A stretch of DNA of 64,000 nt. It comes from Agelaius tricolor (Eukaryota > Chordata > Aves > Passeriformes > Icteridae). A program made the translations under genes and the position numbers. Shown here one piece after another: positions 39,901 to 46,700 of the stretch; within the stretch, counting starts at the first letter, position 1; each line of letters begins with the position of its first letter. The stretch spans positions 9,161,001-9,225,000 of the forward strand of contig JALJCS010000022.1 in NCBI GenBank assembly GCA_023055355.1, read 5' to 3'. The notes under the pieces are model-generated. The model was given only the letters and a program-made list of their open reading frames with translations, was not told where the DNA came from and did not search any database.

Positions 39901-40717
39901 CGAATCCGACACAGAAGCCTCAGACAACGACTCCTTCCACTCGGATGACTTCCTCAGCAACTCCAAGTCGGACGAGGAGGCGCAGCTGGGGGGGTCCCTG
40001 GAGAACATGGGCCCCACGGACTACGTGCTGCCCAGCTGCGGCATCATCGCCTCGGCTCCGCGCCTGGGCAGCCGCTCGCAGTCCCTGAGCAGCGCCGACG
40101 CCAGCCTCGGCCTTGCCGTGCCGGCCGAGGGCCAGGCCGCCGCCCTGCCTGCCGCTGACAGCGCGGAGCTGGGGCTGGCCAAGCCCGTGGATGTGTACTG
40201 CCAGAGGTTCGTGCAGGACGCCCAGAGCAAGGGCTGCCATGTGCTGGAGCTCTCTGAGGCCGGTCCTCAGGAGCCCCACCACGCGCCGACCCAAACCGGA
40301 GGGAGCGCTGCCAAGAAGGCAGAAGCCAAAGCTGAAGCTGTTGCAGACGTTCCTTCCAGGCCATCGAAGCTGGATGTTCGCTCTTCTGAGCCAAACCCTC
40401 AGCTCCTGGCTGTGGGTGGGCCTGACTGCAGCAAATGGCACAGGAGCCCGGGCTCTGTGTCCGGGGGCCACGAGGCAGGACTCCACGGCACTCCTTCCCC
40501 CGCCGACGGCAGCAGGGCCGTGTCTCCCTTCGCTAAAATCCGCAGCTCCATGGTCCAGGTTGCCAACATCACCCAGGCAGGATTGACTCAAGGGATTAAT
40601 TTTGCTGTGGCAAAGGTCCAAAAGAGCCCCGCGGAACCAGAAGCTTTAAATGAAATCAAACAGAAAGAACTGAGAGAAATGTTTACGCAATGCCAGACGA
40701 GAATAATTCAGATCTAG
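3888..40717 (+). CDS. INPP5F: INPP5F (Sac2), inositol polyphosphate-5-phosphatase F / PI4P phosphatase, full coding region in 20 exons
   Basis: The joined exons encode 1116 residues, close to the 1132 of human INPP5F, and every junction keeps frame. Sac2 removes the 4-phosphate from PI4P on early endosomes and acts with OCRL in endocytic recycling. Despite its name it is a Sac-family CX5R phosphatase. The Sac domain spans roughly residues 165-520. The catalytic motif CMDCLDR begins at Cys458, the same number as the catalytic cysteine of the human enzyme. The hSac2 dimerisation domain follows at roughly 590-760. The last 370 residues, mostly from exon 20, are Ser-rich and look disordered. Exons: 3888-3984, 16489-16569, 23015-23151, 23840-23968, 24550-24717, 25065-25121, 26373-26571, 27136-27315, 27686-27753, 28198-28322, 29633-29710, 30451-30571, 32817-32945, 35122-35239, 35736-35934, 36802-36873, 36966-37039, 38233-38361, 39073-39160, 39616-40717. 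The start is chosen because [12 protein letters not shown] matches the family N-terminus. Intron 12 needs a GC donor; all others are GT-AG. Confidence 0.97.
4370..4431 (+). mobile_element. CR1 LINE 3'-end fragment
   Basis: The sequence resembles the CR1 3' end: GGGACTGGGTCATCTGTAAGG, then a pyrimidine-rich stretch, ending in the degenerate octamer repeat TTCTGTGATTCTGTGG. CR1 is the dominant avian LINE and is usually 5'-truncated, as here. Confidence 0.75.
4650..4746 (+). mobile_element. CR1 LINE 3'-end fragment
   Basis: Contains GGAGGTTGGAACCAGGTGG, TCTTTAAGGTCCTTTC, CCAAACCATTCTATGAG and a trailing TTCTCTGTGATTCTA. These occur in the order expected at the 3' end of a sense-oriented CR1 copy. 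The fragment is short and diverged. Confidence 0.8.
10521..10570 (+). mobile_element. Possible hAT-type terminal sequence (weak)
   Basis: CAGTGGTCTCTGAAGTGGGG followed by a GGGGGTGCTCAAG segment resembles the CAGTGG-type terminal inverted repeat of hAT DNA transposons. I did not find the matching inverted end or a target-site duplication. The following 500 bp read like an old non-coding repeat, so this is a tentative call. Confidence 0.25.
16489..16569 (+). CDS. INPP5F: INPP5F coding exon 2
   Basis: Encodes about residues 33-60, including [20 protein letters not shown], which is family-typical. The acceptor TTTTTTGCAG and donor GTATGT are strong. Phase 1 in and phase 1 out. Confidence 0.96.
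16570..23014 (+). other. INPP5F intron 2 (6.4 kb)
   Basis: AT-rich intronic DNA with no exon, RNA gene or clear mobile element that I can support. Several open frames of 60-118 codons lack any recognised motif. Confidence 0.7.
23015..23151 (+). CDS. INPP5F: INPP5F coding exon 3
   Basis: Encodes residues 60-105, including [20 protein letters not shown] and the ending PQDLELE. The acceptor is TTTTTTTCCCAG and the donor GTATGG. Ends on a codon boundary. Confidence 0.96.
23840..23968 (+). CDS. INPP5F: INPP5F coding exon 4
   Basis: Forty-three codons (residues 106-148), [14 protein letters not shown] through SAPNKKK. The acceptor is TTATTTTAG and the donor GTAAAG. Confidence 0.96.
24550..24717 (+). 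CDS. INPP5F: INPP5F coding exon 5
   Basis: Fifty-six codons (149-204) beginning [18 protein letters not shown] and containing [17 protein letters not shown], the start of the Sac domain. The donor GTGAGT is followed closely by a TG-rich repeat. Confidence 0.97.
24735..24797. repeat. TG/TTTG-rich short tandem repeat beside the exon 5 donor
   Basis: Two perfect 15-bp units (TTTGTGTTTGTGCAA at 24735-24749 and 24750-24764) are followed by (TTTG)n-like sequence. The repeat begins 18 bp into INPP5F intron 5, so the transcribed RNA is UG-rich directly downstream of a 5' splice site. Confidence 0.9.
25065..25121 (+). CDS. INPP5F: INPP5F coding exon 6
   Basis: Nineteen codons (205-223), [19 protein letters not shown]. 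The acceptor is TTTTGAACAG and the donor GTGAGT. Part of the Sac domain. Confidence 0.95.
26373..26571 (+). CDS. INPP5F: INPP5F coding exon 7
   Basis: Residues 224-290, with [19 protein letters not shown], the acidic [15 protein letters not shown] loop and [14 protein letters not shown]. The donor is GTGGGC. The open frame continues a short way into the intron before a stop codon, as expected for intronic read-through. Confidence 0.96.
27136..27315 (+). CDS. INPP5F: INPP5F coding exon 8
   Basis: Residues 290-350. Contains [20 protein letters not shown] and [19 protein letters not shown], highly conserved Sac-domain blocks. The donor is GTAAGT. Confidence 0.97.
27686..27753 (+). CDS. INPP5F: INPP5F coding exon 9
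   Basis: Residues 350-372, [20 protein letters not shown] followed by KQ. The acceptor is TTGTAG and the donor GTGAGT. Confidence 0.94.
28198..28322 (+). CDS. INPP5F: INPP5F coding exon 10
   Basis: Residues 373-414, with [20 protein letters not shown] and ending FDFHEH plus two bases of a Cys codon. The donor is GTAAGA. Confidence 0.96.
29633..29710 (+). CDS. INPP5F: INPP5F coding exon 11
   Basis: Residues 414-440, [20 protein letters not shown] then DMKWCW. The acceptor is TTTCAG and the donor GTAGGT. Confidence 0.96.
30451..30571 (+). CDS. INPP5F: INPP5F coding exon 12 (catalytic exon, GC donor)
   Basis: Residues 440-480. Carries the Sac CX5R active site as [10 protein letters not shown], with the catalytic Cys at 458 and the Arg at 464. 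The coding frame requires the exon to end at CAG before GCACGT, a GC-type donor. The GT four bases further on would shift the frame into exon 13. Confidence 0.93.
30572..32816 (+). other. INPP5F: INPP5F intron 12, apparent GC-AG intron
   Basis: Begins GCACGT after exonic CAG and ends TTCCAG. Exon 13 starts in phase 0 with LKKLGV, which continues the family sequence directly after MEQQ. The GC-AG consensus after CAG is GCAAGT, so this donor has one mismatch. A solo LTR lies 132 bp into the intron. Confidence 0.8.
30698..31088 (-). mobile_element. Solo LTR of a songbird endogenous retrovirus, with 6-bp target-site duplication
   Basis: The LTR body is 30704-31082 (379 bp), starts TGTGGAAG and ends GGCTACA. 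It is flanked by a perfect 6-bp direct repeat AGCCAT (30698-30703 and 31083-31088). It is closely similar, in inverse orientation, to the LTR at 47599-47980. On the minus strand an AATAAA signal (30773-30778) lies about 70 bp from the 3' end, so the element is read as minus and antisense to INPP5F. No internal retroviral genes remain. A 6-bp duplication is typical of class II (ERVK-like) integration. The family name would need a repeat-library match. Confidence 0.9.
32817..32945 (+). CDS. INPP5F: INPP5F coding exon 13
   Basis: Forty-three codons (481-523) from [20 protein letters not shown] to QYAGTAALK. The donor is GTAAGG. Confidence 0.97.
33016..33726 (-). mobile_element. Solo LTR (701 bp) with 5-bp target-site duplication
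   Basis: The LTR body is 33021-33721, with TG...CA ends (TGTCTGGGG and CTAAGACA). It is flanked by the perfect direct repeat GATAT (33016-33020 and 33722-33726). A 5-bp duplication fits ERVL-type integration. The element begins 75 bp after the exon 13 donor. A degenerate poly(A)-like AGTAAA on the minus strand near 33172-33177 suggests minus orientation, antisense to INPP5F. No retroviral coding sequence is left. It accounts for the GC-rich open frames seen here on both strands. Confidence 0.88.
35122..35239 (+). CDS. INPP5F: INPP5F coding exon 14
   Basis: Residues 524-563, [20 protein letters not shown] and [19 protein letters not shown]. The acceptor is GTGTGACAG and the donor GTAAGA. Confidence 0.97.
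35736..35934 (+). CDS. INPP5F: INPP5F coding exon 15
   Basis: Residues 563-629. Contains [20 protein letters not shown] and [19 protein letters not shown], which enters the hSac2 domain. The donor GTTTGT is weak at +3 and +4, but the phase fits exon 16. Confidence 0.95.
36802..36873 (+). CDS. INPP5F: INPP5F coding exon 16
   Basis: Residues 629-653, [20 protein letters not shown] then YVA. The acceptor is CTTCCCTTCAG and the donor GTAAGT. The following intron is only 92 bp. Confidence 0.96.
36966..37039 (+). CDS. INPP5F: INPP5F coding exon 17
   Basis: Residues 653-678, [20 protein letters not shown] then EKIEI. The acceptor is TTTTTTTTCTAG and the donor GTAAGA. Confidence 0.96.
38233..38361 (+). 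CDS. INPP5F: INPP5F coding exon 18
   Basis: Residues 678-721, [20 protein letters not shown] through RSPEEDGK. The donor GTTTGT is the same weak type as at exon 15. Part of the hSac2 domain. Confidence 0.95.
39073..39160 (+). CDS. INPP5F: INPP5F coding exon 19
   Basis: Residues 721-750, [20 protein letters not shown] then PIIEKKLE. The acceptor is TTGGATTTCAG and the donor GTGAGT. Confidence 0.96.
39616..40717 (+). CDS. INPP5F: INPP5F coding exon 20 (terminal, 367 codons)
   Basis: Encodes residues 750-1116 and the TAG stop. Conserved blocks are [80 protein letters not shown] and the terminal CQTRIIQI. Between them lie divergent, GC-rich, low-complexity segments with many Ala, Pro and Ser residues (about 40090-40510), for example [15 protein letters not shown] 233-codon open frame on the opposite strand is a by-product of high GC. 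Confidence 0.97.
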
Positions 40718-40755
40718 TTGCTCATTTGGGAAGTGTTCTTCTAGCTGTGGCTTCT

Positions 40756-40761
40756 AATAAA
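40756..40761 (+). terminator. INPP5F: AATAAA poly(A) signal, proximal
   Basis: A canonical AATAAA hexamer 39 bp after the INPP5F stop codon, followed by a moderately GU-rich stretch. Possible proximal cleavage site. Confidence 0.4.
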
Positions 40762-42185
40762 ATAACTCAATGACATCAGGACTATTGTGGCATGAACTGC
40801 TACTGGATACTGGGATTGATAATAGGTAATTTGTTTACAAGCAGTGAGAGATGCAAATGAATTTGGTTCTGACCAAGCTTCAGAATTCCCTCAGGCAGGT
40901 GAGACAGAACCTGTATAAACCATATTTAAACAGGTAGCTTAGACACTGGGATTCAATAAGCATGCTGTCTATCTTAGATGTGTTGCACAGTTATTTTTTT
41001 GAGACTAATTTTGTAGCTCTTCTGAATTATGTAGAAAGTATTTATACTCAAAGGATGATACTGCACTTCTCTGACCTTACTTACCTTGCACTACACCAGC
41101 AAAATAAAGTACCGGTAAATTACATTTTATTTATTTTTGGACTAGTATTTTTACTTGTTTTCAATGAAGTTCTAGATGCAGCTCTCTGAATTGTGCCTCT
41201 ACAATGGGAACCGATGTGTTTTTGTTGAATTTAAGTATGTTAACCAGAAAGTAAGATTTCTTTGCTATCCTTTTCTTTCCAGACATCCTGGGACACTTTC
41301 ATTATAGATGAACCTTAGAGACCCAATCTGAAATACCCACAATCCTGCAGTGCAAATTTCTTCTGTAATTGGTTTTTTTCCTCACTTGTTTTGACGTGGG
41401 GGAAATGAAGCAAATGTCTTTGAATTGTCTTGCCCATGTTAAAGCAGTTAATTTTTTTAAATTCCAAACTCTGCCCCTTTGCTCTAATTTTTTGTCTCTG
41501 TAAAGCAGGATGAGCCAGATACCTGCCCATCAGGCACTGTGTCCCTCTGTGCTAGGATTCTCTCTAAGTATGAAAAACGATGCAAAATCCCAACTAACAT
41601 CTGAAGCAGAAGGCCAGTGCACTGCTTTGTAAGATCAGGGTTGCATTAGAGCATAGCTGTCAGCATCTGTTCAAGACCAAATTCCTGACCAGCTCCAGCT
41701 TTGCACCTCACAGGGTGGAGCATCTGCTCCTGCTGGGAACTGGATAAAAAAACCCCTTTGCTCTGTGTGTCCAAGGATTCCACCTATTAAATCCTCCTTC
41801 CCAGGAATGCCTTGCCATGCCATTCCAGTCTAGGACCTTGTCCAGAAGCTGCTGTGAAGCAGGACCTTCCTGTGCTGTGGTTTGTGACTGTAAGCACCCT
41901 GACAGACCCAGTGCCTCTGTCCCTGTCCCTGTACTGTAGATAGGCTGCACGTGGTGTCCCCACAACGTCGTGTCCTGGCCTAGGGTAGCTCTGTGTCTTA
42001 GGACTTGTACTGTGTCTGAAATCATTTATCACCTGAAACTTTGATAAACAAATTTGGTTTATTTATTTTATTAAAGTGATGTGGGTTTGGGTTTTTGTTC
42101 TTTTTTTGAGTGTCTATACTTGTGGCTATATTTAAAATTAAACTACTGCTGTATTTTAATGTGAGCAATATACATGAGATATTTT

Positions 42186-42191
42186 AATAAA
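42186..42191 (+). terminator. INPP5F: AATAAA poly(A) signal, distal
   Basis: A canonical AATAAA followed by a GT-rich segment (GGGTTTGGTATGTGATG, within about 40 bp). Good candidate for the main INPP5F end. Confidence 0.5.
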
Positions 42192-42350
42192 AAAAGTGGA
42201 AGCAAAAGCTGGGTTTGGTATGTGATGTTAAGGGATGTGGGACTGCAGGGCTTGGGGGTTTCTTTCAGAATTCCAGACACAATTGCCCTGGTAGTCAAGG
42301 GACACAGCCATGACTTCACTTCTTTATCCTCTTTGAATGGTGCTGCTTTT

Positions 42351-42470
42351 CTGGGCAACTTGTGCCAGGACCTCACCACCCTCACAGGGAAGAACTTCAT
42401 ATTTCATCTAAATCTACCCTCTGTTAGTTTGAAGTCATCACCCCTTGTCCTGTTCAATGTCCTTCCAGCT
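42351..42470 (-). mobile_element. CR1 LINE fragment, antisense orientation
   Basis: Reads CTGGGCAACTTGTGCCAGG, CTCACCACCCTCACAGGGAA and TTGAAGTCATCACCCCTTGT in the order seen on the complement of the CR1 3' region. It lies in the gap between the convergent INPP5F and MCMBP 3' ends. Confidence 0.88.
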
Positions 42471-43641
42471 TGGGAACTGTCCCATCCCTGGCTATGAACT
42501 ATTGGAGATGGCAGTAGGCACAAAAACATCCCCTGAGGCAATCTTAGAACCCAAGCCTGCATTCCAGCCCAGCTGCCTTTTGAAAAGTGTTCATTTCCTT
42601 CCTCATTTGTTCAGTTGCTTCACTTCACAGTAATGCAGCACAAGTCAGGCAAAACCATGAATATTCATTTTTAGTGTTCAAAAAAAAAAAAAAAAGAAAG
42701 AAAAGAAATAAGCTCTAAGTAATTTGAAACAGCACCAAGCTTGGCTCAAGTTTAGGATACACAAAAAATGTTTCTCATAATAAGTACTCATTATTAGTGT
42801 GAAGAGACAAAATATCCAGATTGGCTGTACAGCAAAAGCCCTCATGTTTAGAACAGGAAAATGCCATAAAAAAGAGGGTTCCTGTCCCTGTATTTCAATC
42901 AGCAGAAAGCACTAAGTAAACCATTTAAACACCCTGCAGTACTGCCAAGGTAGAAAGTGAAGATGTGTTTTGTGTGAGTAAAGGAGTATCACCCACTGTC
43001 CAGTCATTGTGGGGATTTTTAAGAAGCTGTACCAGGACAAAGCTCACTGGAGAAATTAGAGAAGTCATGGTCTGCTCTAAGCACAAGGCAAACACATTTC
43101 ATACCTGAGCTGGTCAAATCACTGCTTGGTACCACACTGTGATACCAGCACAATGATGCTGCTGCTGCTCTGAGTGTGACCTGCCCCAGCTCACAGAACA
43201 GCACAGAGAGTGAAGGCAGCACCTCCTCCAGCTGCAGCTGCTGGCCAGCTGAGAGCTCTGATGCTCACATTTCAGCCAAGCAGGAATTAGAGCACAAATG
43301 TCCTCCAGCACAGAGCATACCACTGCTATGTTTGAAGGGCTCTGGCTTAAATTCTCTTATTATTATTAAAGGGAGTAAGTTTACACAACCTCAGTATTAA
43401 AGTTTAATATCAAACAATTTGCTCAATGTTACCAATTTTCAATTACAAAACAGGGTCCAAAAAAATTCCATAAAATATGTTTAGGTGGCTGAACAGAGTT
43501 AAGTGCGTTCAGACCGCAAGGGTAAATATCCATAACTTTTTGGTATAAATTATCTACAAAAACTGGTATGAACAATATTCCAATCTTAGTATGGGTTCCA
43601 CCTAGGATTAGAGACATTTTCAGGGTGACATCCAGCAGCTG
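42470..43641. other. Convergent intergenic / MCMBP 3'UTR region
   Basis: No coding sequence found. It contains a poly(A) run near 42680. The part near 43400-43641 is the likely MCMBP 3'UTR read on the minus strand. Confidence 0.6.
43403..43408 (-). terminator. MCMBP: Candidate ATTAAA poly(A) signal of MCMBP
   Basis: TTTAAT on the + strand is ATTAAA on the MCMBP strand, about 235 bp beyond the stop codon. I see no canonical AATAAA nearer. MCMBP may have a longer 3'UTR, so this is tentative. Confidence 0.3.
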
Positions 43642-43768
43642 TTAAAGTTCATTGCCATTGACACATTGCTGCTGCTGCAGCCTGGCCTTGCGCAGGGCCT
43701 CCAGCTGCTTCGCTCGCAGCCACCTCTCCCTGGACAGCGTCGTCTGCCCCGCGCTGAGCGACAGGAAC
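43642..43768 (-). CDS. MCMBP: MCMBP coding exon 16 (terminal)
   Basis: Encodes [20 protein letters not shown], then [21 protein letters not shown] and the TAA stop. The acceptor is CCCCCAG. Confidence 0.97.
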
Positions 43769-46700
43769 CTGGGGGAGCACAAACAGCCAGTCAGGAACAG
43801 CTGCTGCAGCTGCTGCTGCAACCCACACAGCTCAGACCCGGCCCAGCTCACTCTGACCCAGCCCAGCTCACTCTGACCCAGCTGGCCTTCAGGAGTAAGA
43901 AGGCATGGGATGAAAGCAGGGAGGGAATACTTGGCCTAACTAAGAATCTCCTCTGCCTCATTCCTCTGGCTGGCTTTTCTGACACAATTCAGCTGCAGAC
44001 CAAGGGCTGGCTCAAGCTGCAGCGTGCTGGGAAGCCCTGAGTGGTGACAGGGGCACCACACCCACCTTGCCACCAGCAGCATTTTGTGCAGGTCATCGGC
44101 CGTGACGCTCTCAGGGTTGTTCTTGCGCATTTCCACAAAGTCTTCTTCCACCGCCTGGAACAACACAGCGTGGAATTATGGAGCAAAACAGATCTCCAGG
44201 AGGAGATAAGAACACTGTAACAACCTTTAGATTTCAACCTTTCAACTCACTGCTGTCCAGAAGTGAGCCTGAGAAAAAGCAGGCTACTTCTCATCTTTGC
44301 AAAGAAGCCAGTTTCAAAATGAGCTTTAGAAAGCAGGTTACATGCACTGTTCCTTATCTAATAAATTCAGTATATACTTTACAAACCCTTGAAGGCACAT
44401 CAGGATGTGAAAACACTTCTATTTGGGTTTTGTAAAACTTAAAGGAGAATCACTGACAGGGCAAGTACAGTAAGTGTCTATTAAGGTGCTTTCTATCCAA
44501 ATACACTGCTGAAAACAAATGAGGGAAGTGTCCATACCTTGGTCACCTCATCAGATATACTGTAGTCCAGCAGCCTCAACAAACTCAGGTAAATTCGGAA
44601 TTTGTTCAGCACAGAGGGCAGCACTGCAGTGAGGAGGCTGCTCATGTACTCTTCCATGTTTGGGGGAATTATCTGTGGCTGTAAGTGGACTTGGCAATCT
44701 GACTGAAAGAGAAAATCACATTTCTTTCATCTCTTTCCACATCCCACTATTTTTATTCCAAGACTAATTTACTCTCAGAAGCAGCAGAAGTCACCATTTC
44801 CCAGAACCAAGGTAAGATAATTCTTGAAACATTCCCCAGCTCACGCTTTGAACAGCTCCTGATTCAAGCAGGAGAGCCAAGGCTCAGTGGACAAAGCTGG
44901 CATGTCAGAGAGCAGATGTTTGCAAGCTCAGGCTACTGCAGGGGCAGTGCCACATCTGTGCCCATCACCTCAGAACCCACCATGCCCGAGGGAGGCTTGG
45001 AGAGCAGCACAGCTCTGCAGCTTTACCCACTCCCGAGTCCTTCACGGCCTCGCCACCCCTGTTCAGGAAGGAGGAGGGAAGCTCCATCTCTGTTTTCTGG
45101 CCACGAGGGAGGAGGCAGCAGCTACTGCCAGTGTCACACCCTCCCTGGTCACAGGACACGTTTCCTGTCCCCGCTTGTCCCTGGCAGAAGCTGGCAGCCC
45201 CTCCCTCCCTCCCATACCGGCAGGAGCGAGCGGCCCTCGGAAGTGATCAGCACATTAATGTTGCATGGGAATTCCATCCGGTGGTAATTGAAGTCATAAT
45301 CCACCTTCTGCCAGGTGATCAGGTTACCCAGGGCTGTCACATTATGGACACCTGCAAGAGCAACAACAAATTCCCTGAGCACTGGACCTAAACAAATGTC
45401 AGCCCTGATTTTTGTTTCCCCTCTGTCTTGGAGGAGCAGCAAGCAGAAGGATTCCTGCAATCATCTTGTTCCTTCTTGTGTCTGAGGTGTCTTCAGAGAC
45501 AACCACTTCTGAATGGGAATCAAATTAAGAATTCTTGATTTCAGGCCCAAACCTTGTCTGGCTTAGTGCATTAGTACATGAATTTATAGCTCATATCTTC
45601 ATTGGCCCTACAAAGCCAGGTATCTATTTAGAGAGAAAAACAAAAAAAAGCAATCTCTCCTCAAAAGCAGAAAAACATTAGCAATTTAATTTTGCCAATT
45701 TTTTTAACAGTAGTCACTTGCCTTACCTGGAATTAAGTTATTTAAAATATTGACAAATTAACTGGTTGACCCTTGGGATTCTCTCTTTGAAAAACCAACA
45801 TGTACCTGACAAACTGAATTTCTCTTCAGCAGTTACTGCACCAAATGACAAAACTACTGTTATGGTTTTGCCTTTAAATACTTAGTACTAATTCAGTACA
45901 TTGTAAATAAAGGCAAAGTTAGCAAATAAAGGCAAATTTAATACTAGGGTTGACTTCTGGGACATTTTGCCATTTGAAATTTCTAAGCTGTAGCTTCCAA
46001 GAGTTCCAAACCAACTACTACATCTGAAGACACTCTAGGATTAAATTTTGTTCCCAACACTGCTGTAAGAAATGAAAAATTTTTACTTCTTTACACTAAA
46101 TTCAGTAGAAAACAACATCACATCAGCAAAAAAGAAATAAAATTACCAAGCCTTTTTTATCTGCAACTTTTAATATCTAAAATATTATTTTTTCACTAAA
46201 TGCTGAGTATTTTTAAACATTACAGACAAACATTTTAGAAAACCTATAAACCAGCACAGTGAGAGTTCTCTCTCAATGGGAGTTTATCATATTTTAACTA
46301 TTTTTTGGAAACAGACAATGCAGAGCTTGTTACTTGTTTTACTATTTTCTTTAGCAAAATTTTGTAGCTTTTCTAAAGCTGAGTAGCAAAAACTACTGAA
46401 AATTCAAAAGCAATTGAATAATTTTAATGAGCAACTTTTAAGAGCAGTAATTAAAAAAAAACCAAAGCAGTTTTCTCCAGACAGCATTTTTATTTTAAAA
46501 TTAAATTACTTGCAGTGATTTCCTATTGTTTCATAGGATCTCCTGAGTTGGAAGGAACCCATAGGGATTACTGGGCTCCAACTGCTGGCCCTGCACAGGA
46601 CAGCCCCAGGACTCAAAGACACCTGTACTGTACATTCTCCAGGTACTGAGCTTTTAATGCAACTCAGCTCTTTTAAGTGAGTTATAATTAAATTAATCTC

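Larger units (their letters stand above)
40718..42210 (+). other. INPP5F: INPP5F 3' untranslated region (extent inferred)
   Basis: AT-rich non-coding DNA after the stop codon. AATAAA signals occur at 40756-40761, 41103-41108 and 42186-42191. The last would give a UTR of about 1.5 kb, and the first would give a very short alternative UTR. The true end needs transcript data. Confidence 0.55.

Noticed and set aside
39920..40621. Open frame of 233 codons on the minus strand over INPP5F exon 20
   Set aside because: It mirrors the GC-rich coding exon on the opposite strand. The + frame has clear family residues and this one has none.
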